DNA from: Marisa cornuarietis
Taxonomy: Eukaryota; Mollusca; Gastropoda; Architaenioglossa; Ampullariidae
Length of the DNA stretch: 64,000 nt
Direction of reading: 5' to 3'
Assembly: GCA_004794655.1 (NCBI GenBank)
Contig: SMMW01000549.1
Span: 372,001-436,000 of the forward strand
Part shown: one piece after another, positions 1 through 14,100 of the stretch
Numbering within the stretch: position 1 is the stretch's first letter
Layout of the letters: every line of letters starts with the position of its first letter
Program-made: the position numbers and the translations under genes
The notes under the pieces: generated by a model
What the model was told of the DNA's origin: nothing
The model's database searches: none
The model's input: the letters and a program-made list of their open reading frames with translations, nothing else

Positions 1-45
1 AGAATGTACTCTTTTCATATAACACAACAGTACCCAAAACTGTAC

Positions 46-3000
46 CTGCACACATAGTCTTTGGCCAGCTCAAGAGGTTCAACAGGACACTGCTGCACAT
101 CATGTCTCTGGTAGTTGTCTCTCAAGTTCTCTCCCACTTCAGATGGTTTTAGCCCAAACTGACGTCCAATTTCATCTGTGAAAAATAAAATGTAGCTTTT
201 TTTTATACCAAAGCATATGAGAAAGCAATGCACAATACTATGTTCCAAAAGGGAAATGTTTTAATAAAAAAGAACATTTAAACATCTACCATTTATTTCT
301 GCTTATGGCAAATTAGAAAAAAAATTGACACTAATTTTTTTTAATTTGAATAATTTTCACACATATTTCACACAAATGATGTAAAGTGTTAAATGACTAG
401 CTGTTCAGCAATAATCCATCAGACTTTCAGCAACATATCTGCATATTACCATTTTCCACCTTAAAAAGAAAACTAATGAAGGAAAACACCTACAGATCTT
501 TTTATGGTTCGCACTGCACACACTGACAATAACTTCGATTAGTCATGATTTTCTCATACCCACATTTAAAACTAATAAATGATGGAACATATTATCTGAC
601 CACACATCTTCAAGCAAAAGAGAAAAGCCCTTATTTGTGACAGCACTGACCTAGTTTAGCACTGAGACAGATGGAGTAGGCACTACGCCGTGTAGCTTGT
701 TTCACAAGGCTGTCATGCTGATCCTGATCTGGTTGCTCAGCTTCATCGCCCTCACGTTCAGATTGGTATCGTGCTCTCTGCTGCTTTTCTGCATTGCGCA
801 TGGCTGGTATTTCATGGCCATAATACAAGATGAAGTGCTGGTAAACATCTCGCAGTTCTTCCATTGTCTGCACTGAACGTACTCTGGTGACAACCAGATA
901 AGACCACAGGATTTTAAATAGACTATTGCTGTGCTCTCGGTAACACTGAATCTCTAAACTGTATTTATCATAGTTTGTGAATTTATGAGATTATTATGAA
1001 AAATTCATTTAAGCATCCACAGCAGCCTACTAGTGAAGTTATTGTTCAAGAAAACTCATTATAATAAGTCGGCAAATTTATAATACTTGTTTTGCTGTTT
1101 GCTGAAGACCAGAACAGAAAAAAAAATTATTTCTAGTTCTCAGCTGAGATGACAAGCTCATGGGTAGGCAAACAGTCTGATGGTAAAAATGATCTGTCCT
1201 GTGAAGAATGTGGTAATGATTATTTTATCTAAATGCATAGCTCTTACATGACTAACACCGAGGCTACACAAGGTGATCTCCCCTACATACCCAACAGTAC
1301 AATACTGTCTGCATAAGGTACAATTACAACTGAAGCAAACTGAACATTAAGGCCTAAATTATTGATAAATAGTATTTTATTTTGTGAAATAATAAAATGT
1401 GCCACAGATAGAAAACCTCCTTATGTAATGTGCCACAATTAAGAATATTTCCATCATAATTTGCTGTTTCATAAACATAACCTGAAAACAGAAAAGATAC
1501 CTGTCCAAGTCTTGTTCTGTGATAGGTCGGAAGCTCTTGTCCACATTTTTTTCAGTGTCTAAGTAGCGCTCACTCAAAAAATTTTGCATTTTTTCAAAAA
1601 GGCGTGTCAGGTTCTTACGACGAGTGGTCAGCTGTGTCCACTGTATATATAAAAAAACTTAGTGAGATAGATGAATACATTTACAATGATCAAACCTATC
1701 AGATGCTGACATAGCTATATAAAAAAATTTGATTGGTTTTTAGAAACAATGTAATGAAATTGAATGTACAATCTTCAATTAGAACAAACATTCACCTGAC
1801 ACAATATTTCAAAACAAAAACATGCACCACATTTTTTATTATTATTATTAGACACAAGTACATAAGTTTTTACCACACCCCGTAAGAGAAATCTAATCAT
1901 ACAGAAATTTTACCAACTAGGTCTTAAAGAATCTTGTGTAAGAAATCTTATGATATACAGAAATATGAAAACTCTGATATTTCACCATTACAAATTGCCA
2001 AATGTCTGACACAGGTTTATGTACAGAGACTGTATTAAAAATTACCCTCTTCACACCAGGGATAATAGTTTTAACACAAACATCATTGTGTTCTTTTTTT
2101 GTGCAACCCATTTCTTCTATCATTTTGTTCGGGAATCTTAAAATTTACAACAATTTTATCTGGGGTTCTGAAAATTTTATGAATTTTATGGCTGTGAGGG
2201 CTGCCAGTTTTCAGGCAACAGTGGACACACGCAGCATGGTCGAAAACATTTTTTTTTAATCATACAAGAGATCTCCAGAAATTGCAGAAGAATGTGCTGG
2301 TGAACTTGAACTCTCTGTGAGAGAGTAGAAAGAGTACAATTCTGCATGGTGTTTTGAATCTGATGTGTCCTGGACCAGTATGTGCCAAATTTTTTTTCTC
2401 GCGACTTATGGACTGCAAGTATAGACAGAATGTATGGGAGAATGAACGAGAATGTCAGGAAAGTGTTAATCGTGACACTGAGTATTTGATAAACATGGTT
2501 TAGCAGTAGATTTTTGGTGGGAAATCAGGTAGAAAATTCACCCAGGCCCGGACGACCAAAGAAGCAGGACATGTCTGAGTCATGACAGCTAAATCATACC
2601 TAGGGGAAATTGTTTTATGTATACAGTAGTGGGGAGTATCAATCAACACTGTGTGCACCATGGTACAGACCCCCTTTTTGATTACTCTCGCCCAGACAAG
2701 GTATGGTATTATTTTCTGTTATCACTGTATTTCAAGGATGTTAACTCATGTATATATCAATGTTGTAACTTTAATGCAAGAGTGAGAGAGCCGTGTGAAA
2801 GCTGTATGATCGATAATTACAGTTAAGAATATTAGTACAGTTACCATCGAGTTACAGGTTTTTATTGGGTGATCTCACTGGAGCTGTTTTAGACTCTGGA
2901 TAACCTCCCAAGACTACTTAATCTGCACATCAGAATACCCAGAAATCCCACACATCGAAGGGACTGTCGGTCGGTAATTGGAATTCATCGGCCCACGCAA

Positions 3001-6000
3001 CACCACTGTGGCCAGTCCTCAACTGACACACACACTCACCCTGCCCCCCTCCCCCCGCCCTATCCCCCCAGTCAGTCGTCTTGCCCCAAACGACCACGGC
3101 CGTACGGAAACCTGCACATCTTTAGTTGTGTTTATCGATGTGCAACATGCTTAACCTGCATTCTAGGTGGAAAAACCATATCCATTTTGCAGCAACCATT
3201 CAAACAGATTATGTTGACATTTCATGATTATGGTCCCAAGTCGCCTACACTTGGTGCAGCTTTGGTTGCTAATGTGTTAGAGCTGGGCTACAAGTGGGAC
3301 TACCAAAGTATCTTATTAAACACTTTTAGGTCACCAGCATCCTATAATATGACAGCTGCCAATCTTGTCTAAAGATCAAATTCCATTTGCAAACAAGATA
3401 CAAGACTCCAAATTTGGTTATGAGAATTTAAAAGATACTTTGTACAGTTTCAGATAGGTTATCTTGTCCCAGTTTAATTATTATGTCATGATGGAGAGTA
3501 ACTGCAGCTAGATTACACGATGGCTAGGGAGGCTGAAGAAAGCTGATGAATTCTGACAGACTCGATTTCAACAGAACAAAAAAGGCCATCATCACCAAGG
3601 AACTGATTGAACTGACTGCTACTGCTATATGAGTGGGGTGTCTGGAGTCAATTTTTCAATTTCTGTAGTTGACTGTCTTCTGCTAGAATATTTTGAATAC
3701 ACTATGCAAATGATCACCTCTCCACTATTTACTTCATTTGAATATTTAATGTGACTATTATGCAAAAAGCAGCAGTTTCAAATAAAATATAAGAATAAGA
3801 AAACTCTGGGACCTACCTTTTCATCCCACTGCCAGACTTTCCATAGATCTTTTATGTTTAGTTCCCGCTCCACATACTCTTTTCGGTAGAAGGCAATAAA
3901 TGGCACCTGAAAGAAATTCCACATTAGTTTCTAAAATCCTTAACTGCATACTTCCCCGCTTTGTGTAAGCCACTCATAAAAATTAAACATTTCACAAATC
4001 AGTCCACTAACAAAAGTATTCAAATCACTTCACAGAAGAAAACAGCAATATAGTTGTACCTCAAGACGCTGATTGCGCATGAAGTTGAGAGCCTCCTTGA
4101 TTTTGCTGACCATAGTAGGGCTCCTGCGAGCGCTGTAGTTATACTGGGCACTCTGCTCTTGGTCCAAGTAGGACTGTTGAACAAAAAAACTCAATACATA
4201 AGGCATACTTCGCGTATAAAGAATGTATTATGAAATGAACACGATCTGACACATTTACAATTTATCAGGTTTTAATCAGGTTTGCTACTAGCAGCAAGAT
4301 ATCTTCTGCAAGGTCTCTTGGGGTTACAATTTTAATGTCTAAGCGTCCACTTTCTCTTCAATCAGCTGACTGTCGGCAACAAAATATATAGCCCAGCAAA
4401 TTTGTTAAGCCCTTAAACCAATGAACAATATGGAGCCAAGATCAGAATATAGCACTCATGACACAGCCTGGGGGGGAAAAGCACTAAATATTAAGTTACA
4501 AGACTGCTAAACTTGCTCGTTTTTCATAAAAGATTCAGTTTCACTTAAGATGAGGAATCAAAATTGCTTATTCAAATCTGTCTTCATTTTGTACAACTTA
4601 TTAATGCATTTATTCATATTTGCAAAGAAACAAAAGCAAGAACCTCTCATTAAACTGTTCGTAAAAGTACCACAAAAATTTGTTTACCAATCTTCTGTTC
4701 TGTGATGTGAAGCTTAAAATTATGAGTATTATTTACGTGAAAGTGTCATATAAAAAACAAACAAACCAAACCCCATAAAGCACAACTCACCTGGTTTGAC
4801 ACTGTCGGTGTTGAAAATGCTTGCTTGTAGATCCACTCTGACTCCTCTTCCAGCTCCCCTTCTTCGGTGGGTTTCACTGGGATTTGGCGAAGCTATGTAT
4901 GAAAAAAATGGAGATTATATACATTAAGATGGAATGAGAAAGTGTAAAAGGGCCAGAAGAACTAAAAACTCTAATAAAGACATCTTCTATTTAAAAGTAG
5001 CTTATGTTTCTACTATTTATTTGGAGCAATTTTACAATTAACTACCTTTAATGATCATTTTTAAAAATAAAACAAAAAGTAAGCGGATTCGTAACTAATA
5101 ATAGAAACATTCTGTTGCAGCTTCACATTATGACTCACTGTCACTTACAGCAACATTTTTTCCAGAAAATGACGTTTCTTACCTGAAAACGTTCTGGGAC
5201 ATCTGTGATCCTTATTTCATTATCTAAATCTGTGAAGTGACCTCTCTCAAGTTCACTGGGTTCAAACACCTGTAAGATAAAAGTTTCTGTTAAAATAAAG
5301 ACCTTATAATCTAACTGCTGCTTTTTTTAAAAAACCAGCTTTTTCTTAAAAATTTTCACCACTCTTCCATAAACCGGAAAAAACAGTATTACTCACGTCA
5401 AAGATGCTTTTCTTGGTGGCACGCTTCTTCTGTCGCTTGGTTCGTACTTGCTGCTCGCCATCTTCTTCCCCTTCTTCCTCTTCTTCGTACTAAAACAAAT
5501 CGACATTTGTTCCCTTCTTTATATGGAAAAGAGCACTACACCAGCTATATACTAAAACATGTCAAGACAACACCAGTTATAAATTAAAATGGGACAAGAT
5601 GATATCTATCACAATTTCCACAATCAAGTGGGACACCATCAGAGGCTCTGTCCACAGAGACGGTAACTTTAACATTACTACAGACCTCTTCATCATAAAG
5701 GTCCTCCTCTCCATACTGGTCAAATTCCTCAAAATTGAAATCCACACCAAAAATGTCCTGTGCTTCCTGCAAGGCTCTGTAAAGTTAGAAACAAAGCATG
5801 AGACAAATATGATGATGCTTAATACTGCCGATAACCTTTGACTTCATAGTCTTCTCTCTGAAACCTAAAGCAATTTTAATGAATGTAAACAAGGTGATAA
5901 AAAGATGCTACAGTTTCAGCTATATTGGATTTTTCATTTAGTGGACACAAATGACAAAACGGATGTTAAAAAAAAATCCCTATAAACTGAATACAGACAG

Positions 6001-8154
6001 CGTAGCTCATACATACAGTTCTTTGTATTTACCAAGTAGCCAGTTGCAACATAAAGAAACTTTTGTCACATAAGCTAAACAGTCTACCAACCCGTCTAAT
6101 CATCTCATTTTTTAAACTACCTTTTTCCACCCCTCTCCTACACATCTTAAAAATGAAAGATAGCAGGGAACTGATGGCAAAAAGAAGCAAGGGTTCAACT
6201 GTCCATTAGTCTTTTTAAGAATAATAATAAATTAACACTTACATGGCAGTCTACCACACCAGTAGGATTATGCTCTAAGCACTAATTACATGAACAATAT
6301 AATGGTAGATATTGTACTAAAAACTGGCACAGTGAAGAAACAGATAAGAAACAGTAATCAGACTGAAACCTGTAGCCTCTAGTATTCTTGTGTATCTAGA
6401 AAGTGAGAGCTGCAATTTTAATAACCAAAGTGTTAGCCCCTCTATCTCAAGGCCTTAATTTATAACAAAAGGTACAGAGAAAACACTCACGCATCACTAT
6501 GGATAATGTGCTTTTTTTTCTTCCCTTTGCTAATAGGCCTTCCTTGATCATCCACAATGAAGTCATCAATATCTGAAATTAATCCTCATTGTAAGTAACA
6601 TTTACCTAGGTCCATTTACATCAAAGAAAACACAAAAAACAACATCAAGCAAAAATAAGGATGGCATGGGAGATCCTTTTGCCTCAAAACATGGACAAAA
6701 ACTGAACTGAATCCATAGGCCTAAGTTTGACCACAGAAGTATTCTTTTAAAAAATACAATGTATCTGCCAACAGGAATTAAAAAAAAGAAATCAATGACC
6801 GTGAACCAAAAAGACCTAATTTTTGTCTAGACAGTGAAACAGAAACAAAAACTAGCAGGTAAAAGAATGGCCATAATCAGGACTTCATTTTGAGTCCCTT
6901 TTCTTTCTGTCTCTTTACTGCTCTCTGGTCTCTTGTTTTCTCTTCAAGCTTATGCACTTAAATACTTAGGTTGTCTCTAAAGTTTTTCAAACATCATTAT
7001 GCCAGCAGTTCAAGGAGAACTGCAGTAAATCAGTCTCAAAGAACAAAAGTTACCTGATTCTTCTTCTTCATCAAGGTCACCAAATTCATTCCTACTCTCT
7101 ATGTCCTTGTCGCGTGCTGGTGAGGTGGTGATATCTTCGCCTACTTCATCATCATCGTCAAATAGAGTTTCACGGATGGCCTGCTTGCCATCTATGCCTT
7201 GGGGAGGCTCTTCATTATCACTACCTTCATCTGACATGACACGAATTCGCTTGTGCTGGTGCTGAAACAAGCAAAGATAAAACTGTTAACTAGCTGTCAA
7301 CAACAGCATTAATTACCACAAAAACAAAACAAAAAAGCCCCAAGACTCATGTATAGCTTGAAAGATGCTCAATAAATATCAACTCTTACCCCCCACATGC
7401 TAGTTTTTCTTAGGAAATAAATGCAGATGTATCCTTGGAAAACTTAATAAAAATCAAACTTATATGGGGCTGCTGTCCACAACCTCTCAAATTTCAGCTA
7501 TAAAGGATCATTATTCTGTAAATGAATGTCCCTCACCTTTCTGTTGACTTTGATACCCAAGTTTTCTTCAATGAGATCATAGTCTTCATCTTCAAGTCTA
7601 TCATCAATGTCATCATCATCATCATGTTTGCGTTTACCCCGTTCCTCTCCTTCTTCACTGTCATCACCATCATCGTCATCATCATCATCATCATCCTCTT
7701 CAATGTTCTCGCTGATGAAATCTTTCATTTCTTCTGCAATTCCATCTGGATCTGCAAACACGAAAACATGGCTTTAAATATTTAGTGCTTACACAAAATA
7801 TGTGGGGGAAAAAAGAGAAGGTATCTGCAAAAATCGAGCATCTAATTCAGTTGCTGGTGCTACTATGGCAAAAAAGGGTATAGTTATGTCAATTTTAATA
7901 ATAAGAAAGGTAAATCTCAAACTTTTTTCTTTTTTTTTTAGTTTTAACACTGAAATCAAGCATGAGTGAAAAAGTGTACCTTCTTCCTCCTCCTCTTCTT
8001 CATCATCATCATCATCTTCAATCCTAGCACGGACTTTTTTCTTTTTCTCCTTTTTCTTCTTTTTGGGTTTTATTTCTGCTTCTTCATCTGAGCCAGATAA
8101 ATCTCCACCTGAGGTAAGGTCCGATTCCTCGGCTTCATTCTCAAAGAAGTCCAT
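46..8154 (-). CDS. SUPT6H: Transcription elongation factor SPT6, N-terminal part (3' end beyond window)
   Basis: Nuclear histone chaperone and elongation factor that travels with RNA polymerase II. Thirteen coding exons on the minus strand: 8154-7980, 7751-7537, 7261-7054, 6572-6491, 5776-5686, 5489-5397, 5269-5183, 4892-4791, 4173-4060, 3906-3817, 1640-1501, 883-651, 175-46. Every junction keeps phase, giving about 586 codons of a protein usually near 1,700 residues. The start ([12 protein letters not shown]) lies two bases after an acceptor. Visible in order: a long D/E-rich tail with K-rich patches (about 1-200), [24 protein letters not shown], and SIFDVFEPSEL near 285-295, which corresponds to the region that binds Spn1/IWS1 in known SPT6 proteins. 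The core then begins ([57 protein letters not shown]). The donor after 5686 (GTCTGT) is weak. The death-like, YqgF, S1 and SH2 parts lie outside the window. Assignment is secure; a few splice edges are inferred. Confidence 0.95.
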
Positions 8155-8255
8155 ATCTGATTCAAAGAAAAAGAAAATCAATCAATTTTTTTAACTGCAT
8201 AGATTTTGCCAGAAGTCTTAACTTTGCCAAAAATTCATTAGTGGTGTAAGAGCTC

Positions 8256-8828
8256 ACCACAGCAAAGCAGAGATTTTTATGAACGACATACAGCTCGAAG
8301 AGGTAAGCAGCTTCAAATACTTGGGAGCCAAGGACGGCAGCTCCACGCTAGATATTCGCATCAGAATCGCAACAGCAACAGCAGCAATGGCTAGGCTAGA
8401 TAGGATCTGGCATAGCCATAAGATAAGGTTCACTACCAAGTACAGGCTGTACAAATCCCTGGTAGTGCTGATCCTGCTCTACGGATGCAACACATGGACT
8501 CTGCTCGCTGAAACGGAAAGAATCCAAGCATTTGAGAACAAGTGCCTGAGGAGGCTGCTCAGGATCTCATACAAAGAATATAAAACCAACAACTTTGTAA
8601 GAAACAAGACTGCCACACTCGTAGGACACCAGGAGCCTCTACTATCATCAGTCAAGCGACGTAAGCTGGTCTTCTTTGGCCATGCGACCCGGCACGACAC
8701 CTTGTCAAAGACTATCCTTCAAGGCACCTTGGAGGGTGCCCGACGCCGCGGTAGCCAGAGAAAGAACTGGCTTACGAACGTCGACTGGACTGGTCGTCCT
8801 GTACAGGACCTGCTCACTATTACCCAAA
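8256..8828 (+). mobile_element. LINE fragment: C-terminal part of reverse transcriptase ORF
   Basis: Translation reads QLEEVSSFKYLGA, IRFTTKYRLYKSL, LLYGCNTWTLL, FENKCLRRLLR, GHATRHDTLSKTIL and GSQRKNWL, the region downstream of the catalytic domain in an APE-type LINE. It is a close relative of the larger copy at 54160-56515 (minus): most of the DNA aligns, but this copy lacks a few bases after YLGA, which shifts the frame. It sits in SPT6 intron 1 in the antisense orientation to the gene. Truncated at both ends and not functional. Confidence 0.85.
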
Positions 8829-9516
8829 ATAGGCAACACACTAGTCACTTAGCTTTTAGTTGCTAAAAGTATGGATACGTCAAAGCTCCAGTGAGTTTTA
8901 CTTTTTATCTTGAGTGTAAAGGTTAAGTTTTTTTCCTACCAAATATAAAATTACATCGATTTTCAATCAAACCCATCCACTAGTGTTCCACACAAACTAA
9001 CCTCTTCAGATGCTAATCAAATCCTCGTAACATTTGAAATTCTACTGTTTTCCTTGTACACATTGTAGAACATACCAATCAGAATCCCCTGCTCTGTTTC
9101 ATTGTCAGAAAGGTTGACAACAGACTTAAAATTTGATTGGTTCTCTGCACGCCTTTGATCTCGAGGTTGGTAGTTTCATCCAGTCAGTAGCTTTCATAAG
9201 CACTTACTGCACTAAGTTGCCTTGAGTTGTTCTTAGGTATGTACACTGGGTTAAGTGTCTGCGTACACATAAATGTTGGCGTGAGTTGGTAGAGGTATCG
9301 AGAGTGTGATTAGCCCGAGGCGATGGCAATTGCTACTTCTGACCATCTTTGCGTGCTCATTCCCCGAAGTTCATGACAAACAACAATGGGGATAGCAAAG
9401 GAGTGAGAGATGCTAATATGTACACAATGCATAAACTTATATCCAAAATAAGGTAGGGATATCTATTATTGTGCACATCCCATTGAAAACCTTTTATTTT
9501 GGTCATAGGTTCTCTC

Positions 9517-10075
9517 GGCCCTATCATTTAGTCCTATACCTAAAGTCAACTTTTCCCATGTAGGTCCATTTCGTCCCAAGACAGAAGTGTAAAATTGTCC
9601 CAAGCTCAAAAGGCGAATTGATCACCGATGAAACAAGCAGCTATTAACGTCAAATATTACCAAAAGAGCCATACGTTGTTTGGACAATATTATTATGCAA
9701 GCTCAGCTGCCTATTTTAACAAAACTATGCAAATAAGTTTAGCCACCATTTTACTAAACAAAAAATGGCCACTAGGCAATATGCATGCATATTTTACAAT
9801 TGTAAATACACGATTGCTCTCTTTAAACAATCCTTTAAGTTAAAGATTTTGTCATCATTTTATTGTGAACTTTAATTTTTATTTTTTGCTTGTTATTATA
9901 ATATGCAGAGACTTCGCTGATCAACATTCATTAATAGCTACTTGTTTCATCGGTGATTGATTCGCCTTTTGGGCATGAGGTGACTTGACTTTTCTGTCTT
10001 GGGACGAAATGGACCATACATGGGACGAATTGACTTTTGGTGTTGGACGAAATGGTAGGGGCGAAATGACTGGCC
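9517..10075. mobile_element. Foldback/MITE-like element with long terminal inverted repeats
   Basis: The left arm (about 9517-9650) and the right arm (about 9935-10075) are inverted copies of each other over roughly 130 bases with scattered mismatches. Shared blocks include GGTCCATTTCGTCCCAAGACAGA, AAAAGGCGAAT, ATCACCGATGAAACAAG and AGCTATTAA. The roughly 285-base centre is AT-rich and has no credible coding capacity. Repeats of CATTTCGTCC-like words occur within each arm. I could not define a clean target-site duplication. It lies in SPT6 intron 1. Confidence 0.75.
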
Positions 10076-10811
10076 CCCTTTATTTTATGTAATTCATGTT
10101 TTGTTATACCTTACCTCACTAAAATGCTGCACAAAAATGAGATGTTCCAAATCTACTTGGTTTCAATTTTAATGAAGAGGAATGGCCCATGCTCACTAAG
10201 TCTAAATTGTGAAGGAGTATATTCAGCAGTTTTATCATTAATTGAAGTGAACGCATGAAACTCTCCATAAATTTACTAAAGACTTCACTTACATTTAAGC
10301 TTAGGCCTATATCTCAGCATCTTCACAGTGGGCAAATATCTTGATTGTACCAACGAAATAAACTACAAGTTAAATAGTCAAGAGAACACATACGTGTGAA
10401 AAGAGGGTTATTCAATGACTTCATGAATTTTGATGACTTAAAAAACACGATGTGTGAAATGACTGCGAGCTGACAGAACGGTGACTAAAATCACTTAGGC
10501 CTATATAATAAACTACATACTACCATACAATGGAAATGCCGGTTTTCATCTAAACCCTCAAGACTATGTTGCATGATTCACAGTGTGTGACTTCGTATGC
10601 AAACAGCAGCATTTGATACTCCGCTTGCATGAAAATAGCTGCAAACTTAGACCACTTATTCTGGCTATTACACACTAGGAACTAAAGGCAACAGTGAACG
10701 TAAAAACCATAGCCTGTGACAACCGACAAAATAAAGAGATAAATCTTTCCGGTTTCAAAATAATACCACTACTCCACATTTTGTTTTAGCAGTATAATCC
10801 ATTGAACTCAC

Positions 10812-10885
10812 CTGAGAGTTATCGGGCAAAGAAAACAACGCTGCGATCCACTTTCTATCTTTAGAAAGAAAACAAAATGGCCCCT
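10812..10885 (-). other. SUPT6H: Probable non-coding first exon of SPT6
   Basis: On the minus strand a good donor (CTCTCAG then GTGAGT) ends at 10812. The first coding exon of SPT6 begins with an acceptor only two bases before its ATG, so at least one upstream exon must exist. This candidate has no in-frame ATG and fits a short 5' UTR. The outer edge is a guess. The resulting first intron (8155-10811) holds a LINE fragment and a foldback element. Confidence 0.55.
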
Positions 10886-11129
10886 TCTGAAGAGCAGCGC
10901 CGCAAATAATGTTTTTCGATGATTGGATTGAATGAATTGGGGTGTTTATTCGGAGTGACCTCCCTTGAGAAAAAAAAAGAGAGACACGTTATTCTATCCG
11001 TCTATCGTGATCGATGCAAATATTTAAGTTTGATTTGTAAGCGCGAGTATTTCAAAAAGTGATCAGACGTATACTGTGATACATTTTCGACAGTTGTGGA
11101 CACAGAATAGTAGTCCTAATAGGTTAGTT
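10880..11129. promoter_or_regulatory. Compact head-to-head promoter between SPT6 and CCDC86
   Basis: The inferred first exon of SPT6 (minus) and the start codon of the CCDC86-like gene (plus) are separated by about 250 bases, so both promoters must lie here or overlap the first exons. I see no clear TATA box in the expected place for either gene. The arrangement is inferred from gene positions, not from a recognised promoter motif. Confidence 0.5.
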
Positions 11130-14100
11130 ATGGAAAGTGAAGCCAATGTACTGAGAGGAAAACCGAAGTCAGGACGCGTGTGGAAAAGGGTTCGAACTAC
11201 CAGGTGGTTCTCAAATTTTTATAAAGGAGTAATGTTACAACTTGCACAGATTAAATTTTTTATGAAGAAATCATAAGATATAAAAAATTGTTGGATTAAG
11301 ATAAAGTGACGCTTCTGAAACAATTACATCGTCGCAAGATGTGTTTTATGTCTTGGTGCTGTGCGTTAGTCGGATATTTAAGGATTTATTTATTTTTGAC
11401 AGTCATAAATTTTGACATAACAAAATTGTGATTTACGATGTTTAAAACTTGACTAGTATTCGTAATCAATATCGATGGTCGTGCTTTTACATAAGATTTT
11501 CAGATTTTCTGAGAGTGAAATGTCAGAAAACTTCATGGGAAGAGAAAATGAACAAGAAGAAAGAAAAAGAAGCAGCCAAAGACTTTGAAAAAATGCTTAA
11601 AGAGCAGAAGATAGAAAATATACAGGTATGTAATCACAATAGAACTCAAAAATTGAATATTTCTTTCTATACATTGATTTAGTTACATTAAGGAAGTTTT
11701 AGAATATTTTGACATGATTGATACTTATGGGAATAACCTCAACTGAGCTAAAAGGTCCCAATATCTCAAACCTTGGTGGAAGAAAAACTAAAACTTTGCA
11801 CTCAAGAAAAATTATCTAGGGACTGGCTCTGGCAAGAGAATGCACATGCAACTTTGCTTAGTTACTTGGAAGCCAAGTTTTGAGGTTTTTTTATATTTTT
11901 TGGAAAGGGATGCAAAGAAGTAATTTGTCTGTGATTTTTGAGGGGATAAATACCACACATGCAGTAGTAATCCATACTTTATTGTATGCTTCATTCTACA
12001 ATTTATTGCTGCTTCAGTCACAGATACTGCATCTTTCATCTGTTTGTGTACTTACCTGTGGACTACAGCTGTAGAGAGCCAGAATTTATAAATGTTACAG
12101 GCTAATCACGTTGATGAGGTCAACTACCAATGCCAGTCACACTGAAGCAGTGTGCCTTTCCTGGTTTCCCATGTGTGGCAATATGTAGGATCCATATGTT
12201 GAAAGTCGAGAGAGACTATACTCCACGATCTGAGTGGTTAACACTTCGCTATTTATAACATACATCTCTTCAAACATCAGCATGTTAAGAAAACAATTGC
12301 ATGTAAACCTTGATGCATTTATGTTCTTAAGGGCTAAACACAATGGGAGAGTTGGGCAGGGATGTACTCTGGTAATATCACCAACCCTTATTCTCTGGAG
12401 TCGTTGCCGTTAAATCTGCAGTGATAGCCCTTTGCTGCTGGAATGCAACGAGTCTTGGCATTGTTCTTCGTTCTACTTCTTTCTATTTCGTGGATCTTGT
12501 TCCAGCGCAATGAGTCGGCCTTTGGCTGAGATACTGCGCTTTATAAATTCTCAATTATTATTATAATTATTAATGTCTCATGCTTTTCAGACTGCTCATG
12601 CCAAAATGCAACACTTACATTTTCATCAACAAATTTGTTGGGATAAAGCTTCTGATGCCGACACCAGCAACAACTATCTTTCAACCAGAGACTTAGTTCT
12701 TGTAATGAGAAAGGGGTTCCTTGCTCTTATTTTTAAAACTAACATTTTAATGAGCTAAACTCTTTAAAAAAATATTTTGCACCTCACTGGGTCTTAAAAA
12801 CTTAAACGCCTTGAGTTTCCATTTTACAGACCTGAACAGTTTTGATGCAAAATGCAGAAAAAAGTTAAAAGGTTTGTACAAGGTACGAAGTCAGTATCAC
12901 TTTTGATCTCTTGTGTTCCTGCACATAAATTTTAATATTTTAATCAGTAACTGACCATCTTTACATTGCATAACAGCTTTGTCGCAGTTGTGTTTAACTT
13001 TCCCTTTGATATTGTTTTTGAACAGTTAAAAAGACAGAGGAGTGAGGAAAATAAGAAAAGACGTCTTGAAAATGAAAGAAAAGCAGAAATTGTCCAGCCT
13101 GTAAGTAGCTGCTTCAAGTTCTTTGATGAGAACTAAGTCTTACATTAAAAGCCTAGAAATGCTAAGAGTAATAATGCATGTAGAATGTTTCGAGATTTTG
13201 TTAGAAAAAAAGTTAAAAATGGAAGGTTTGCTTCTTATGAGTGGGGAAAGTTATGTTGATTTTATATCTTTAAGCATCAGAAAACTGTACTTAGGTAGAT
13301 TTATGTTTGTCTGTAACAGGCAATATGCAATTTATAAATAGGTTTGTATTCTGATAGGGCTATTAATCATGGTCAGTCTTCCACTAGCTGCAGAAAGGTT
13401 GGACAGAGTCTGTACGAGTAGAAAAACTTTAAAAGTCTGTATATTTTTAAAATGATGTCCAGTCCCTGGAAAGCCCAGTATTTTAAGAAATTCATTAAAA
13501 ACAGGGAAAAGTGAGAAAAAAATTTTTTTGGTCTTTTTTAGCATTAAGGTACAAATTCGTAAGACGGAATTAACGTGTTCTAAATGAGCTGGAAATTGAC
13601 ACATGGATGTTAAATAGCTTTGTCTGCTTTGAATATCGCTATTTTGGCATTAGCATGTTGTCATCTTGTTTGTAATTTGACGATGCCGTTGAGGCCAGCA
13701 TATTTCAGTAGCGGTAGCTCACAAATTAAAAACAAATGTAATAGACATTAAAGACCAGTTCCAAGTTTTGTGGCAGGAAGTTGGTGGAATGCTAGCATTT
13801 TCTACTGTGGCTTATCACAATCATTGAAAGGTCAAAAAAAAGGCACAAAGAACAGTATTGTACACTGTATAACAGAGACATCAGAAATGTGAACAGTATG
13901 CAGAAGTAGTTAATTTTTTCTTTTGAGGAGGGTAATAACCAGTACTCAAGTAAGTAATAGGATTTTTGGTTACTGTGCAGCAAAACAATGGAACTCTCTC
14001 CCTTTCCATATCCGCCACCTATCTACAATTGAATCCTTCAAATCTGCACTGAAAACGCACCTCTTCCTTGAGCATTACTCTTAACACAGTCCACACAATG

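Noticed and set aside
7498..7785. Plus-strand frame rich in Ile/Phe opposite the acidic exon of SPT6
   Set aside because: It is the antisense reading of GAT/GAA repeats in the SPT6 exon.
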